Shown: positions 1 to 8,970, counted from the stretch's first letter. The stretch: DNA of 64,000 nucleotides from Gammaproteobacteria bacterium UBA2675 (GCA_002354805.1 DEMH01000015.1:287464-351463), one strand, 5' to 3'. Numbers and translations: made by a program. The notes: generated from the letters alone by a model not told the origin.

Positions 1-6
1 CTCAAT

Positions 7-120
7 GAGGGATGAGAACCCGAAAAGAGGGTTCGACCGATTGCATCGCAATCGGAGACGAGCGCGTCAGCGCGAAGCCCAACGGGTCAAACAGCCCTAA
101 GGCTGTTTGATCAATCCCTC
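7..120. repeat. Cluster of hairpins closed by an outer inverted repeat
   Basis: Four short inverted repeats sit in a row. They are a 6-bp stem at 16-21/29-34, an 8-bp stem at 37-44/48-55, a 4-bp GC stem at 62-65/70-73, and a perfect 10-bp stem with a CTAA loop at 87-96/101-110. An outer 7-bp pairing (GAGGGAT at 7-13 with ATCCCTC at 114-120) could close the whole set. No coding frame here looks real. The 87-110 stem could end a transcript entering from the left, but it lacks a T tract. The array may instead be an extragenic repeat element or a structured RNA. The rest of the stretch up to 310 holds nothing I can name apart from a GAGAG ribosome site just before the first gene. Confidence 0.5.
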
Positions 121-131
121 CCTCACCGCCA
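111..131 (+). pseudogene. tRNA-Ser 3' end remnant (T-stem, acceptor strand, CCA)
   Basis: The order is exactly that of a tRNA tail: T-stem 3' strand CCCTC (116-120), seven-base acceptor strand CCTCACC (121-127), discriminator G (128), then CCA (129-131). From memory of the family, CCTCACC-G-CCA matches the 3' end of gammaproteobacterial tRNA-Ser(GGA). A matching T-arm 5' half, GAGGG plus TTCGA, lies at 27-36, but about 75 bases separate the halves and no GGTGAGG 5' acceptor strand is present. This is therefore not a working tRNA. It is a duplicated or interrupted tail such as those left at integration sites or in tRNA-tail repeats. Confidence 0.55.
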
Positions 132-310
132 GTTTTAAAGTCCCCGCAGAAAAACATCCATAGCTGACTCCGAAAGGAGCGCTAACGCCGCGGTCCGACA
201 ACAACCTAAACAGGTGGTTAGATCCAGCCTCGCCACCGCCTGTTGCGCCCCAACAGCATTGGTGTACTATCCTTCTCGACCAACATAATAAAAAACAAAG
301 AGAGATCACC

Positions 311-2257
311 ATGCAGCCATCCTGTAACCGTGGGCAAAGTGCACCTCCAGCTGACGCGCCTAGAAAATGTAGTCCATTGCTGACCCACATCATCACGGCA
401 GCACTCGTCACACTGTCTAGCGCCAGCCTGGCCGATGACTGGGTTCATTACGGTTCCGATCAGGCATCCAGCAAATATGTGCCTTTTGATCAGATCAGTG
501 AAGACAATGTGGCTCAACTGCAAATGGCCTGGAGCTGGGATTCCCCAGACAACGCCACGGTCGCTGCCAACCATGAAGCCGGCAATTTCGCGGCTACCCC
601 TAGTGCCTACAAAGCCACGCCTATAGCCATAGACGGCGTGCTGTACATCAACTCCTCTTTCGGACGGGTGTCAGCAATTGACGGGGAAAGTGGAGAGACG
701 CTGTGGACCTTTGACACACGTGCATGGGAAGCCGGTCGCCCGGCTAATCTCGGTTACAACACACGTGGCGTAAGCTACTGGAGTGATGGCGATGCGCAGC
801 GCATCATTGTGCTGACCAATGACTCCTGGATGTGGTCCATCGATGCTGATACTGGCTTGCCGGATCCCGCTTTTGGGGAGGATGGCAAAGTCGATCTGGC
901 GCAGGGACTGGGGCGTGAGATCAATCGTCGTGCATACTCCATGGTCAGCACCGCATTGATCCATGGCGATCTGGCAGTGGTTGGCTCAGTTGTAAACGAC
1001 GTGCCGAATTATCAACTTGCGCCACCCGGCCACGTTCGAGCCTTTGACGTTCGCACTGGCGAACAGCGCTGGATATTCCGGACCATCCCGCAGCCTGGCG
1101 AGTTCGGCAATGAAACCTGGGAGAACGGTGCCTGGCAGACGGTGGGGAATACCAATGTATGGACACAGATGAGCTCGGACCCCGAGCTTGACCTGATCTA
1201 TCTGCCGACCGGCACGCCGACCAATGACTGGTATGGCGGCCACAGACTGGGCAGCAATCTGTTTGCAGAAACGATTATTGCGGTTGATGCGCAGACCGGG
1301 GCCAGAAGATGGCACTTCCAGACCGTTCATCATGGACTATGGGACTATGATTTGCCTGCCGCTCCGAATCTTATGGATATCACGGTCGACGGCGAGCCCG
1401 TCAAGGCGCTTGCGCAGATATCCAAGCAGGGCTTTGTTTATGTCCTGAACCGCGAGACCGGTGAACCCATCTGGCCAATAGAAGAACGCTCGGTGCCGGC
1501 ATCCACCGTGCCCGGAGAACGCGCTTCACCAACTCAGCCACATCCGACACGACCTGCACCGTTCGAGCCCCAGGGTATATCAGACGCTACGCTGATTGAC
1601 TTCACTCCCGAGCTGCGCGCTCAGGCAGAAGAGGCACTCGAGCCGTTTGATTATGGCCCACTGTTTACGCCCCCGTCTTTGCGGGGCACAGTGCTGCTGC
1701 CTGGCTGGTCTGGTGGTGGTGGCTGGCAGGGGGCTGCAGTCGATCCCGAAACCGGTATGCTGTATATCCCTTCCGGCAGTGCACCGATTGTCGTACAACT
1801 GGTTGAGCCTGAGGCTGGCAGCTCTGACTTTCGTTATGTCCGTGGCGGCATCACTTCAGTGTCTGGCCCGCAGGGGCTCCCACTGACCAAACCGCCGTAC
1901 GGACGGATTACCGCCATTGATATGAACACCGGCGAACACGCCTGGGTCGTCCCGCACGGGGAGGGCATTCGCCAACGTATCATCGATCTTGGTCTGGAAG
2001 ACCCGGGTCCGGTTGGCTCTCCATCCAGAACCGGGCCCGTACTGACCAAAACGCTGTTATTTGTCGCCCAGCAGGACGGAGGCCGCGCTGTGATGCGGGC
2101 ATTTGACAAATCAAGCGGTGAGGTTGTTCACGAACTGGACTTACCATCGTCGCCAGCGGCGACGCCGATGAGTTACATGGTCGGAGACAAACAATACATC
2201 GCCATCGCCCTGGGCGGTGGCACGGATGCAAGAGTTGTCAGTTATGCACTACCTTGA
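311..2257 (+). CDS. PQQ-dependent dehydrogenase, first of a tandem pair
   Basis: The 648-residue protein has an N-terminal export signal (hydrophobic core about 25-40, likely cleavage after SLA near residue 41). An eight-bladed quinoprotein propeller follows, with repeated blade signatures such as AIDGESGETLWTFD and AFDVRTGEQRWIF. The segment around 337-352, with WDYDLPAAPNL, is typical of membrane-bound glucose dehydrogenase-type quinoproteins. Such enzymes oxidise alcohols or sugars in the periplasm using PQQ and pass electrons to ubiquinone or cytochrome. The substrate cannot be read from sequence. There is no N-terminal membrane anchor domain of the Gcd type and no haem c motif. The start has a GAGAG ribosome site eight bases upstream. 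The gene overlaps the next one by 14 bases. Confidence 0.88.
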   Translation: MQPSCNRGQSAPPADAPRKCSPLLTHIITAALVTLSSASLADDWVHYGSDQASSKYVPFDQISEDNVAQLQMAWSWDSPDNATVAANHEAGNFAATPSAYKATPIAIDGVLYINSSFGRVSAIDGESGETLWTFDTRAWEAGRPANLGYNTRGVSYWSDGDAQRIIVLTNDSWMWSIDADTGLPDPAFGEDGKVDLAQGLGREINRRAYSMVSTALIHGDLAVVGSVVNDVPNYQLAPPGHVRAFDVRTGEQRWIFRTIPQPGEFGNETWENGAWQTVGNTNVWTQMSSDPELDLIYLPTGTPTNDWYGGHRLGSNLFAETIIAVDAQTGARRWHFQTVHHGLWDYDLPAAPNLMDITVDGEPVKALAQISKQGFVYVLNRETGEPIWPIEERSVPASTVPGERASPTQPHPTRPAPFEPQGISDATLIDFTPELRAQAEEALEPFDYGPLFTPPSLRGTVLLPGWSGGGGWQGAAVDPETGMLYIPSGSAPIVVQLVEPEAGSSDFRYVRGGITSVSGPQGLPLTKPPYGRITAIDMNTGEHAWVVPHGEGIRQRIIDLGLEDPGPVGSPSRTGPVLTKTLLFVAQQDGGRAVMRAFDKSSGEVVHELDLPSSPAATPMSYMVGDKQYIAIALGGGTDARVVSYALP

Positions 2258-4169
2258 TTTACCACGCGCAGGTGTTGCCTTACTTGCGCTGGGCCTGATC
2301 CTGATTTCTCCAGATCAGGCAGGGGCGCAGCAACAGGAATGGACCAGTTACGGTTCGGATCTGGCATCCAGCAAATACGTACCATTGCAACAGATCAATG
2401 CGGATAATGTCGGAGATCTGGAAATTGCATGGATGTGGGAAACTCCGGATAACGAACTGTTCCGGAGTCGCGCTGATGTCAGCGCCGCAGAGTACAAGTC
2501 TACGCCGCTTATGGTAAACGGCGCGCTCTACGTCAGCACGTCGCTGGGGCAGGTGGGCGCTGTTGATGCGCTGACAGGAGAAGAGCTCTGGACCTTTGAT
2601 ACCGGGTCCTGGCAACGTGGTCGTCACCCCAACTTCAATAACAACCATCGTGGAGTGGCCTGGTGGGATGATGGTGGTGATGGCCGTATTTTGATGGCCG
2701 CCAATGATGGCGTCCTATGGTCTCTGAATGCACGCACCGGACAGCCAGACCCGAATTTTGCCAATAATGGTCAACTGGACCTGAAACAGGGGCTGGGATC
2801 CAGCGCGACGATCGGACAGTACGGTGCCATCTCACCACCGCTTGTGATCGACGGCGTAATCGTCGTTGGGTCCTCCATCAACGACGTACCGTATTTCACT
2901 GACCAGGTTCCGCCGGGGCATGTACGTGGTTTTGATGCCCGCACAGGCGAGCAGCGCTGGATTTTCCACACCATACCGCAGGGTGATGAGCCGGGCACCG
3001 AGACATGGGAAAACGATGCCTGGCAATCGGCAGGTGCAACCAACGTCTGGACCCTGATGAGTGCCGACCCTGAAACCGGCTATGTCTACCTGCCGGTGAG
3101 CACACCCAATAATGACTGGTATGGCGGGCACCGACTGGGTGACAACCTGTATGCCGAAAGTCTGGTCTGCCTGGATGCCGAGACAGGCGAGCTGATCTGG
3201 CATTTTCAGGCCGTAAGGCATGGTCTTTGGGACTACGATCTGCCGGCTGCCCCAAACCTGGTGGATATCTCGGTTGATGGTGAAACCATTAAAGCGGTTG
3301 CCCAGGTCAGCAAGCAGGGTTTTGTCTATGTATTGGATCGATTGACCGGTGAGCCTGTCTGGCCAATCGAAGAGCGGCCAGTGCCCCAGTCAACTGTCCC
3401 GGGTGAACGCACGTCGCCAACTCAGCCATTTCCGACTCGTCCGGCACCGTTTGAACCACAGGGGATATCGGATGCGACGCTGATCGACTTTACACCCGAG
3501 CTACGTGCTGAGGCACTGGATCTGATCAGCGAAGTCGACTACGGACCGTTGTACACACCACCCTCCGAACGCGGCGTGATCATTTTTCCCGGTTACAGCG
3601 GCGGTGCAACATGGACCGGGGCAGCCGTAGATCCGAAAGAGGGGGTCATGTATGTGCCATCGTTCTCGGCGCCACGTTTTGTCCGCCTGCGCAGACCTGA
3701 GCCTGGTGAGTCAGACTTTGGGTTTATACGGGACAGAGGCTTTGATATTCAGGGGCCTCAGGGCCTGCCACTGATCAAACCGCCGTACGCCAGAATTACC
3801 GCCATCGACCTGAATACCGGTGAGCACTTGTGGATGGTGCCGCATGGTGAAGGTATCCGCCAACGGCTGATCGACATGGGAATCGACGATCCCGGCCCGG
3901 TTGGCAGCTTCGGACGCAATGGGCCCTTGCTGACTGAGTCGCTGCTCTTTGTGGCGCAGCTGGATGGCGCAAGACCCGTGTTCAGGAGTTACAACAAGCA
4001 GACGGGCCAGGTGGTCAGTGAGCTGGATCTGCCCTTGCCGCCGATGGGCACACCAATGAGCTACATGGTCGACGGCAGGCAATTTATTGTCATGGCTGTT
4101 GGTGCCGGTCCCGATACGCGATTGCTTGCCTTGAGCCTGCCAGCCGAAGCTTCGGGCGACGAACTCTGA
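2244..4169 (+). CDS. PQQ-dependent dehydrogenase, second of a tandem pair
   Basis: This is a close paralog of the preceding gene over its whole length (same order of blades, shared blocks such as DATLIDFTPELRA and QGLPL-KPPY). I chose the ATG at 2244, which gives 641 residues. It starts with a compact signal peptide (hydrophobic 11-25, cleavage near GAQ) and overlaps the upstream stop by 14 bases, so the two are probably translationally coupled. An in-frame upstream start at 2217 would only add residues inside the neighbour. As in its partner, no cytochrome domain is visible. The pair probably arose by local duplication and may differ in substrate. No PQQ biosynthesis gene is in the window. 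Confidence 0.87.
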   Translation: MHYLDLPRAGVALLALGLILISPDQAGAQQQEWTSYGSDLASSKYVPLQQINADNVGDLEIAWMWETPDNELFRSRADVSAAEYKSTPLMVNGALYVSTSLGQVGAVDALTGEELWTFDTGSWQRGRHPNFNNNHRGVAWWDDGGDGRILMAANDGVLWSLNARTGQPDPNFANNGQLDLKQGLGSSATIGQYGAISPPLVIDGVIVVGSSINDVPYFTDQVPPGHVRGFDARTGEQRWIFHTIPQGDEPGTETWENDAWQSAGATNVWTLMSADPETGYVYLPVSTPNNDWYGGHRLGDNLYAESLVCLDAETGELIWHFQAVRHGLWDYDLPAAPNLVDISVDGETIKAVAQVSKQGFVYVLDRLTGEPVWPIEERPVPQSTVPGERTSPTQPFPTRPAPFEPQGISDATLIDFTPELRAEALDLISEVDYGPLYTPPSERGVIIFPGYSGGATWTGAAVDPKEGVMYVPSFSAPRFVRLRRPEPGESDFGFIRDRGFDIQGPQGLPLIKPPYARITAIDLNTGEHLWMVPHGEGIRQRLIDMGIDDPGPVGSFGRNGPLLTESLLFVAQLDGARPVFRSYNKQTGQVVSELDLPLPPMGTPMSYMVDGRQFIVMAVGAGPDTRLLALSLPAEASGDEL

Positions 4170-4178
4170 TCGCAGCGC

Positions 4179-4207
4179 TTGATTAGCCCGTTGAATTTGA
4201 CCATAAT
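4179..4207 (+). promoter_or_regulatory. Likely promoter of the SRP RNA gene
   Basis: The sequence shows TTGATT at 4179-4184, a 17-base spacer and CATAAT at 4202-4207. The predicted start is near 4214, about 35 bases before the mature RNA. A 5' leader would then be removed, as RNase P does for 4.5S RNA precursors in E. coli. Confidence 0.5.
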
Positions 4208-4250
4208 GCCGCCCCTGATGTGACATCACGTGTGCCGCATCAGGCGTTAT

Positions 4251-4364
<114 letters not shown>

Positions 4365-4524
4365 CAAATTCTTGCAAACTCCCCATTCAGACCATCTGCA
4401 TCCAGACATCCTCCCTCTGCCCGGATTTTTGTTTTTTGGCACACTCTGTAGCTGCTTCAGCCCTGTCCCTGACCGGACGATTGCAATACAATAGCTGTTT
4501 ACCCACAGAGCTTGCAGCTGACGC

Positions 4525-6318
4525 ATGAGTTATCAGGTACTTGCCAGGAAATGGCGACCGAAAAATTTCAGTGAAATGGCCGGGCAGACGCATGTGCTGC
4601 AGACCCTCACTCATGCCCTTGAACAGCAGCGCCTTCACCACGCGTATCTGTTTACCGGTACTCGCGGGGTCGGCAAAACAACGGTTGCGCGTATTCTGGC
4701 CCGTTGTCTGAACTGTGAGACCGGCATCACCGCCACGCCCTGTGGTACATGCGATGCCTGTCGGGAAATATCTGAAGGGCGCTTCATTGACCTGATCGAA
4801 GTGGATGCCGCCTCACGAACGCGCGTTGAAGATACCCGCGAGCTCCTTGAAAACGTTCAGTACGCGCCTTCGCGTGGCCGTTACAAGGTCTATCTGATCG
4901 ACGAAGTACACATGCTGTCGACGCACAGCTTCAATGCTCTGCTGAAAACCCTCGAAGAGCCACCGCCCCACGTCAAATTCCTGCTGGCAACAACAGATCC
5001 ACAGAAACTGCCAGTGACTGTGCTGTCGCGATGTTTGCAGTTCCATCTAAAGAATCTGGCGCCGCGACAGATAGTCAGCTACCTGGAGTCTGTGCTGACC
5101 GCAGAGCAGATTGAGTATGAGGAAGACGCGCTCTGGCAACTCGCGCGAGCCGCGGCAGGCAGCATGCGGGACGCCCTGACCTTGCTGGATCAGAGCATCT
5201 CCTTTGGTGAAGGTCGTGTTCATACCGGCGCTGTCACCGATCTGCTGGGAACCCCGGACCACAGCCTGATTTTTGCTTTGCTGGAGGCACTGGCCAGCCG
5301 CGATGGCGCAGCCATAACAACGCTGGTGGCTAACGCCGCAGAGAATAATCCGGATTTTGAGCGTCTGCTTTCCCATTTTACATCCGTGCTCCATCGCCTG
5401 GCGGTTGCTCAGACTCTCCCAGACGCTGTGGACAACAGCGAAGGCGACAAGGAGCAGATAACGTCACTGGCAGGCAAGCTGTCAGGTGAAGACGTGCAGC
5501 TCTATTACCAGTTTGCCATGCAGGCAATGCAGGAAATGCACTTCTCTCCAGATCGTCGTATCAGTTTTGAGATGGCGATGTTGCGCATGCTGGCATTCAG
5601 CCCCGATGTCTTTGCCCGTGCTCAGGCCGACCCCGTGCCCGAGGGTGAAAAAAAAAAGCCTGAACTGACCATTGCAGAGACGTCGCCGTCAGGCAATGAC
5701 GCCGTCAGCGAAGCTGCCACCAGACACGATGATCCCCCGCAGATTGAACAGGCTCCGGCTGACGATGACGGAATGAATCAGATTCCTGATCAGTCAGTCG
5801 CTCATGCGCCAGACATCCCTCTGGAGACGCCTGCGCCTGCGCTGGACATGGCGACTGAGGCAGAGGAGAGTGCCGGTGAAGGATCTGCTCCGGTAAACCC
5901 TGACGGCGGATCCCGGCCCGGCAAAATCGATTCCGGTGACTGGGACTGGTATGGCCTGGTGCAACGCAGCGGGCTTGCAGGCATCAGTGGCAATATTCTC
6001 TGGAATTGTGTACTCAGCGGCAGGCAGAATGATCAGCTAAGCCTGACTCTGGATCAGCAGCAAAGCGCCCTGTATTCGACAGATCATGCAGAACGTATCG
6101 CACATGCGCTGTCAGATTCACTGGGGTATCCGGTCACTGTAAACATCAGTATTGGAGAGCTGAATCAGGAGTCGCCTGCACAGCGCCGCGCAAGGGAAAA
6201 ACAGGAAGCGATCGCTGCGCTCCACCAACGATTTCACAATGACCCCGGTGTCAAAGCACTGGTTCAAACCTTCGATGCAAGTATTGAGCAATTGAGGACA
6301 GAATATGAGCGATTTTAA
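4525..6318 (+). CDS. dnaX: DNA polymerase III subunits gamma and tau
   Basis: The 597-residue tau is the clamp-loader ATPase that also bridges polymerase cores and DnaB helicase at the fork. It has Walker A GTRGVGKT (45-52), a four-Cys zinc site (C64, C73, C76, C79, same numbering as E. coli), Walker B LIDEVHM (124-130) and the SRC arginine-finger motif (168-170). Domains I-III end near residue 365. An acidic, low-complexity linker and the C-terminal tau domains follow. A run of ten A at 5648-5657 contains the heptamer A AAA AAG. A -1 shift there reads GCC then TGA, giving a gamma-like product of about 379 residues. The gene overlaps ybaB by 14 bases. Confidence 0.97.
   Translation: MSYQVLARKWRPKNFSEMAGQTHVLQTLTHALEQQRLHHAYLFTGTRGVGKTTVARILARCLNCETGITATPCGTCDACREISEGRFIDLIEVDAASRTRVEDTRELLENVQYAPSRGRYKVYLIDEVHMLSTHSFNALLKTLEEPPPHVKFLLATTDPQKLPVTVLSRCLQFHLKNLAPRQIVSYLESVLTAEQIEYEEDALWQLARAAAGSMRDALTLLDQSISFGEGRVHTGAVTDLLGTPDHSLIFALLEALASRDGAAITTLVANAAENNPDFERLLSHFTSVLHRLAVAQTLPDAVDNSEGDKEQITSLAGKLSGEDVQLYYQFAMQAMQEMHFSPDRRISFEMAMLRMLAFSPDVFARAQADPVPEGEKKKPELTIAETSPSGNDAVSEAATRHDDPPQIEQAPADDDGMNQIPDQSVAHAPDIPLETPAPALDMATEAEESAGEGSAPVNPDGGSRPGKIDSGDWDWYGLVQRSGLAGISGNILWNCVLSGRQNDQLSLTLDQQQSALYSTDHAERIAHALSDSLGYPVTVNISIGELNQESPAQRRAREKQEAIAALHQRFHNDPGVKALVQTFDASIEQLRTEYERF
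5648..5698 (+). promoter_or_regulatory. Putative -1 frameshift or slippage signal in dnaX
   Basis: The heptamer A AAA AAG lies in the correct phase at 5652-5658. After a one-base backward slip the ribosome reads GCC (5658-5660) and stops at TGA (5661-5663). A 6-bp stem, CATTGC (5670-5675) with GCAATG (5693-5698), lies 11 bases downstream and could stimulate pausing. The full run is ten A, so RNA polymerase slippage, as known in Thermus dnaX, is an alternative way to the same product. The site falls just after domain III, exactly where gamma should end. Confidence 0.7.
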
Positions 6319-6631
6319 TATTAACGAGTTGATGCAACAGGCTAAAAAAATGCAGGAGCAGATGCAGAAGGCTCAGGAAGAAGCTGCTAAACGCACTGTT
6401 ACTGGCGAATCGGGCGCCGGCATGGTCAAAGTTCAGCTGGGCGGACGTTACGATGCCAGACGCGTTGAACTCAGTGATGAATTGATGACTGAGGACAAAG
6501 AAATCATTGAAGATCTGATCGTCGCGGCGATAAACGACGCAGTGAAAAAACTCGATGACGGTAACAAGGACTCAATGAGTCAAATGGCCGCCGGCATGAA
6601 GCTGCCGGATGGTTTCAAATTCCCATTCTGA
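6305..6631 (+). CDS. ybaB: Nucleoid-associated protein YbaB/EbfC
   Basis: This 108-residue DNA-binding dimer of the YbaB/EbfC family has the usual length and composition. It carries an N-terminal Gln/Met/Lys-rich helix (MQQAKKMQEQMQKAQEEAAK), a central beta sheet and a C-terminal LPDGFKFPF tail. It bends or coats DNA and is nearly always found between dnaX and recR, as here. The start lies inside the end of dnaX, with ribosome access depending on dnaX translation. Confidence 0.95.
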   Translation: MSDFNINELMQQAKKMQEQMQKAQEEAAKRTVTGESGAGMVKVQLGGRYDARRVELSDELMTEDKEIIEDLIVAAINDAVKKLDDGNKDSMSQMAAGMKLPDGFKFPF

Positions 6632-6640
6632 GCCCTGAGC

Positions 6641-7237
6641 ATGCACAGTAAACTGCTGGAACAACTCATTCAGTCATTGCGATGCCTGCCCGGTGTCGGA
6701 CCAAAATCCGCGCAGCGTATGGCGCTTCACCTGATGGAACGTAATCGCAATGGCGCCGCGCAGTTAAGTGAGGTCCTCAGAGAGGCGCTGGATCGACTGG
6801 GAAGATGCGGTCAGTGCAGGGCTCTGACCGAGGAGCCGGTATGCAGGCTGTGCAGTAATCCCGCCAGAGATCAGTCGCTGCTCTGTGTAGTGGGTTCGCC
6901 CGCTGATATGTTTGCCATTGAGCAGGCTGGCAGCTACCGCGGGCTGTATTTTCTTTTATCGGGTCACTTGTCACCCATTGATGGCATAGGCCCTCAGGAG
7001 ATTGGTGTTGATGAGCTTATGGCTTTGCTCGACAGCCGTCCTGTGCAGGAGGTCATACTGGCCAACAATCCGACCGTTGAGGGTGAAGCGACTGCCTGCT
7101 ACATCTCAGGTTTGCTGGAGAACAGGGAAGTCGCGGTATCCCGCATTGCTCATGGCGTGCCGGTTGGCGGTGAACTCGAATATGTTGATGGCGGAACATT
7201 AAGCCATGCTTTTAATGGCCGGTTGCGACTTCGATGA
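6641..7237 (+). CDS. recR: Recombination mediator protein RecR
   Basis: The 198-residue protein works with RecO and RecF to load RecA on gapped DNA. It has an N-terminal helix-hairpin-helix (LPGVGPKSAQRMALHL, 16-31), a zinc finger with Cys 56, 59, 68 and 71, and a Toprim domain from about 80 on. The C-terminal Walker-B-like segment GGTLSHAF completes the family pattern. It starts 9 bases after ybaB and its stop overlaps the rnd start in ATGA, so it belongs to the dnaX operon. Confidence 0.97.
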   Translation: MHSKLLEQLIQSLRCLPGVGPKSAQRMALHLMERNRNGAAQLSEVLREALDRLGRCGQCRALTEEPVCRLCSNPARDQSLLCVVGSPADMFAIEQAGSYRGLYFLLSGHLSPIDGIGPQEIGVDELMALLDSRPVQEVILANNPTVEGEATACYISGLLENREVAVSRIAHGVPVGGELEYVDGGTLSHAFNGRLRLR

Positions 7238-8436
7238 GTATTGACTACGAGATAATCAGCAGTAATGAACGACTGGCAGAGCTGTGTGAGAAACTGCAGT
7301 CGCAGACTGTACTGGCTCTGGACACTGAGTTTATCCGGGTTAATACGTTTTATCCCAAGCCCGGATTGATACAACTTTCTGACGGCATCTCTGCGTTTCT
7401 GCTCGACCCTTTGAGCATCGACCAGTGGCAGCCCTTACTGAACCTGCTGACTGCGCCTGACATCGTCAAAGTACTACACGCCGGCTCTGAAGACCTGATT
7501 CTTTTCCTGGATTTTTTCGGTTGCCTGCCACAGCCATTTTTTGACACCCAGAAAGCAGCCGCTTTCCTTGGACATGGTCCAAGTATCAGCTACCTGAACC
7601 TGGTCAAAACACTTATTGGCGTTGAACTTGACAAGGGTGAGACCCGCTCCGACTGGTTACAGCGCCCGTTGACCAGTCAACAGCTTCACTATGCGGCCCT
7701 GGACGTAAAATACCTCCCGTCACTTTATCAGCAACTCGTGGCTGAGCTGGTCAGCAAAAACCGACTGACAATGGTAGAGGAGGAGTGCGAGTTGATGCGC
7801 CAACTGGCGCTCGCAACGGAACAGCAGGATAACTGGGAAGATCTGTATCGGCAGATGGGTGCCGCCTGGCGCCTCGATGCCAGACAGTTGGGCGCTCTCA
7901 AATCGCTATGTCTGTGGCGCGAGCAACAGGCGCGGCTGCGCAACAAGCCGAGAACCTGGATCGCCAGGGACCCGGATCTGATAACTCTGGCCCAGCGGAT
8001 GCCATCTTCTGCCGAGGCTCTTAAAAAGATCCCGGAACTGACCCGTAGCCTCTACAACCGAGATGCTGAGGCTGTTATTGACTTGATCCTGCAAAGCAGC
8101 GCCGTTGATCCGGATATCCCCGCTTCACTGGAGGGCGCACCGCTTGATAACCGTCAGCGAGGACTGTTAAAGAGCATGCAGCGCGCAGTTCGGGATGTCG
8201 CCAGCCAGACAGAGATTGCAGAGGAAATCCTGGCCAGGAAAAAAGTCCTCATTCAGATTCTGCGTCTGAACCAGCAGGATGCTGGCAGTCAGGACGCCAG
8301 TGAGCGGCTGGTGTGGCCTGAAGACTTCCAGCCGTGGCGGCAGAGTCTGCTGCAGGCGCCTTTGCAAAGGGCGTTTGGCAAAGCAGAAGGTCCTGTCGGG
8401 TCTGGAGATGACCAGGAGAGTCGGCGCCATGACTGA
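7234..8436 (+). CDS. rnd: Ribonuclease D
   Basis: This is a 3'-to-5' exoribonuclease that trims tRNA and other small RNA precursors. The 400 residues start with a DEDD exonuclease domain: D30 and E32 in ALDTEF, the second Asp in HAGSEDLILF, and the Exo III segment HYAALDVKYLPSLY. HRDC-type helical domains follow. It has the normal family length. The gene is translationally coupled to recR through ATGA and to the next gene by an 8-base overlap, so RNA processing rides with the replication/repair operon. Confidence 0.95.
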   Translation: MSIDYEIISSNERLAELCEKLQSQTVLALDTEFIRVNTFYPKPGLIQLSDGISAFLLDPLSIDQWQPLLNLLTAPDIVKVLHAGSEDLILFLDFFGCLPQPFFDTQKAAAFLGHGPSISYLNLVKTLIGVELDKGETRSDWLQRPLTSQQLHYAALDVKYLPSLYQQLVAELVSKNRLTMVEEECELMRQLALATEQQDNWEDLYRQMGAAWRLDARQLGALKSLCLWREQQARLRNKPRTWIARDPDLITLAQRMPSSAEALKKIPELTRSLYNRDAEAVIDLILQSSAVDPDIPASLEGAPLDNRQRGLLKSMQRAVRDVASQTEIAEEILARKKVLIQILRLNQQDAGSQDASERLVWPEDFQPWRQSLLQAPLQRAFGKAEGPVGSGDDQESRRHD

Positions 8437-8881
8437 CAACAAGGATCTACCTTTTTGGGAGCGTCCCCTTGAGACTCTGAACAGGACAGAGTGGGAGGCA
8501 CTGTGCGACGGTTGCGCGCGCTGTTGCCAGAAGAAGCTGCAGGACGAAGATGGTGAGTTGTGGTACACACGCGTCGTGTGCCGATTGCTGGACCAGCAGG
8601 CCTGCAGCTGCACGGCATATGGCAACCGCCAGGTTCTGGTGCCAGACTGCCTGGTACTGGATATGGATGTTCTGGCAAAGTCTCTTGACTGGATTCCGGG
8701 TACCTGTGCCTATAAACTCAGATATCAGGGTAAACCGCTACCGTCCTGGCACCCTTTGTTGACGGGCTCCAGCGAAGCCATGCAGGAGCAGGGCATCAAA
8801 GTGACGGGCCGCGTGCTGTCCGAAGAATACGTGCATGAGGACGGTCTGGAAGAACATGTCATTCGCTGGGTGACACCGTAA
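8429..8881 (+). CDS. YcgN-like Cys-cluster protein (UPF0260/YkgJ family)
   Basis: I take the ATG at 8429, giving 150 residues that begin MTDNKDLPFWE, the family's typical start. The longer frame from 8279 would lie inside rnd. Conserved cysteines include CDGCARCCQKK near residues 28-38, a CSC pair, and later C residues before LVLD and TCAYKL, consistent with a YkgJ-type metal or zinc cluster. The biochemical function of the family is not established. It overlaps rnd by eight bases, an adjacency I recall from other Gammaproteobacteria. Confidence 0.9.
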   Translation: MTDNKDLPFWERPLETLNRTEWEALCDGCARCCQKKLQDEDGELWYTRVVCRLLDQQACSCTAYGNRQVLVPDCLVLDMDVLAKSLDWIPGTCAYKLRYQGKPLPSWHPLLTGSSEAMQEQGIKVTGRVLSEEYVHEDGLEEHVIRWVTP

Positions 8882-8970
8882 TGCATACAACGGCCATAAC
8901 CGCCATTGGCGCTGGTGCCAGAAGCACAATTGCGCAAGACAACAAGAAAGGAGTCTGCTGCCGATGTTGA
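8881..8970 (+). CDS. Possible 29-residue bridging ORF
   Basis: The start ATG overlaps the previous stop codon by one base (TAATG). The frame ends at 8970, four bases inside the next gene's start region (ATG at 8964), so it fills the gap exactly. The product would be Ala/Thr/Gly-rich with a CCRC tail and has no recognisable family. Its only support is the stop-start overlap at both ends; it may be a chance frame or a translational relay. Confidence 0.2.
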   Translation: MHTTAITAIGAGARSTIAQDNKKGVCCRC

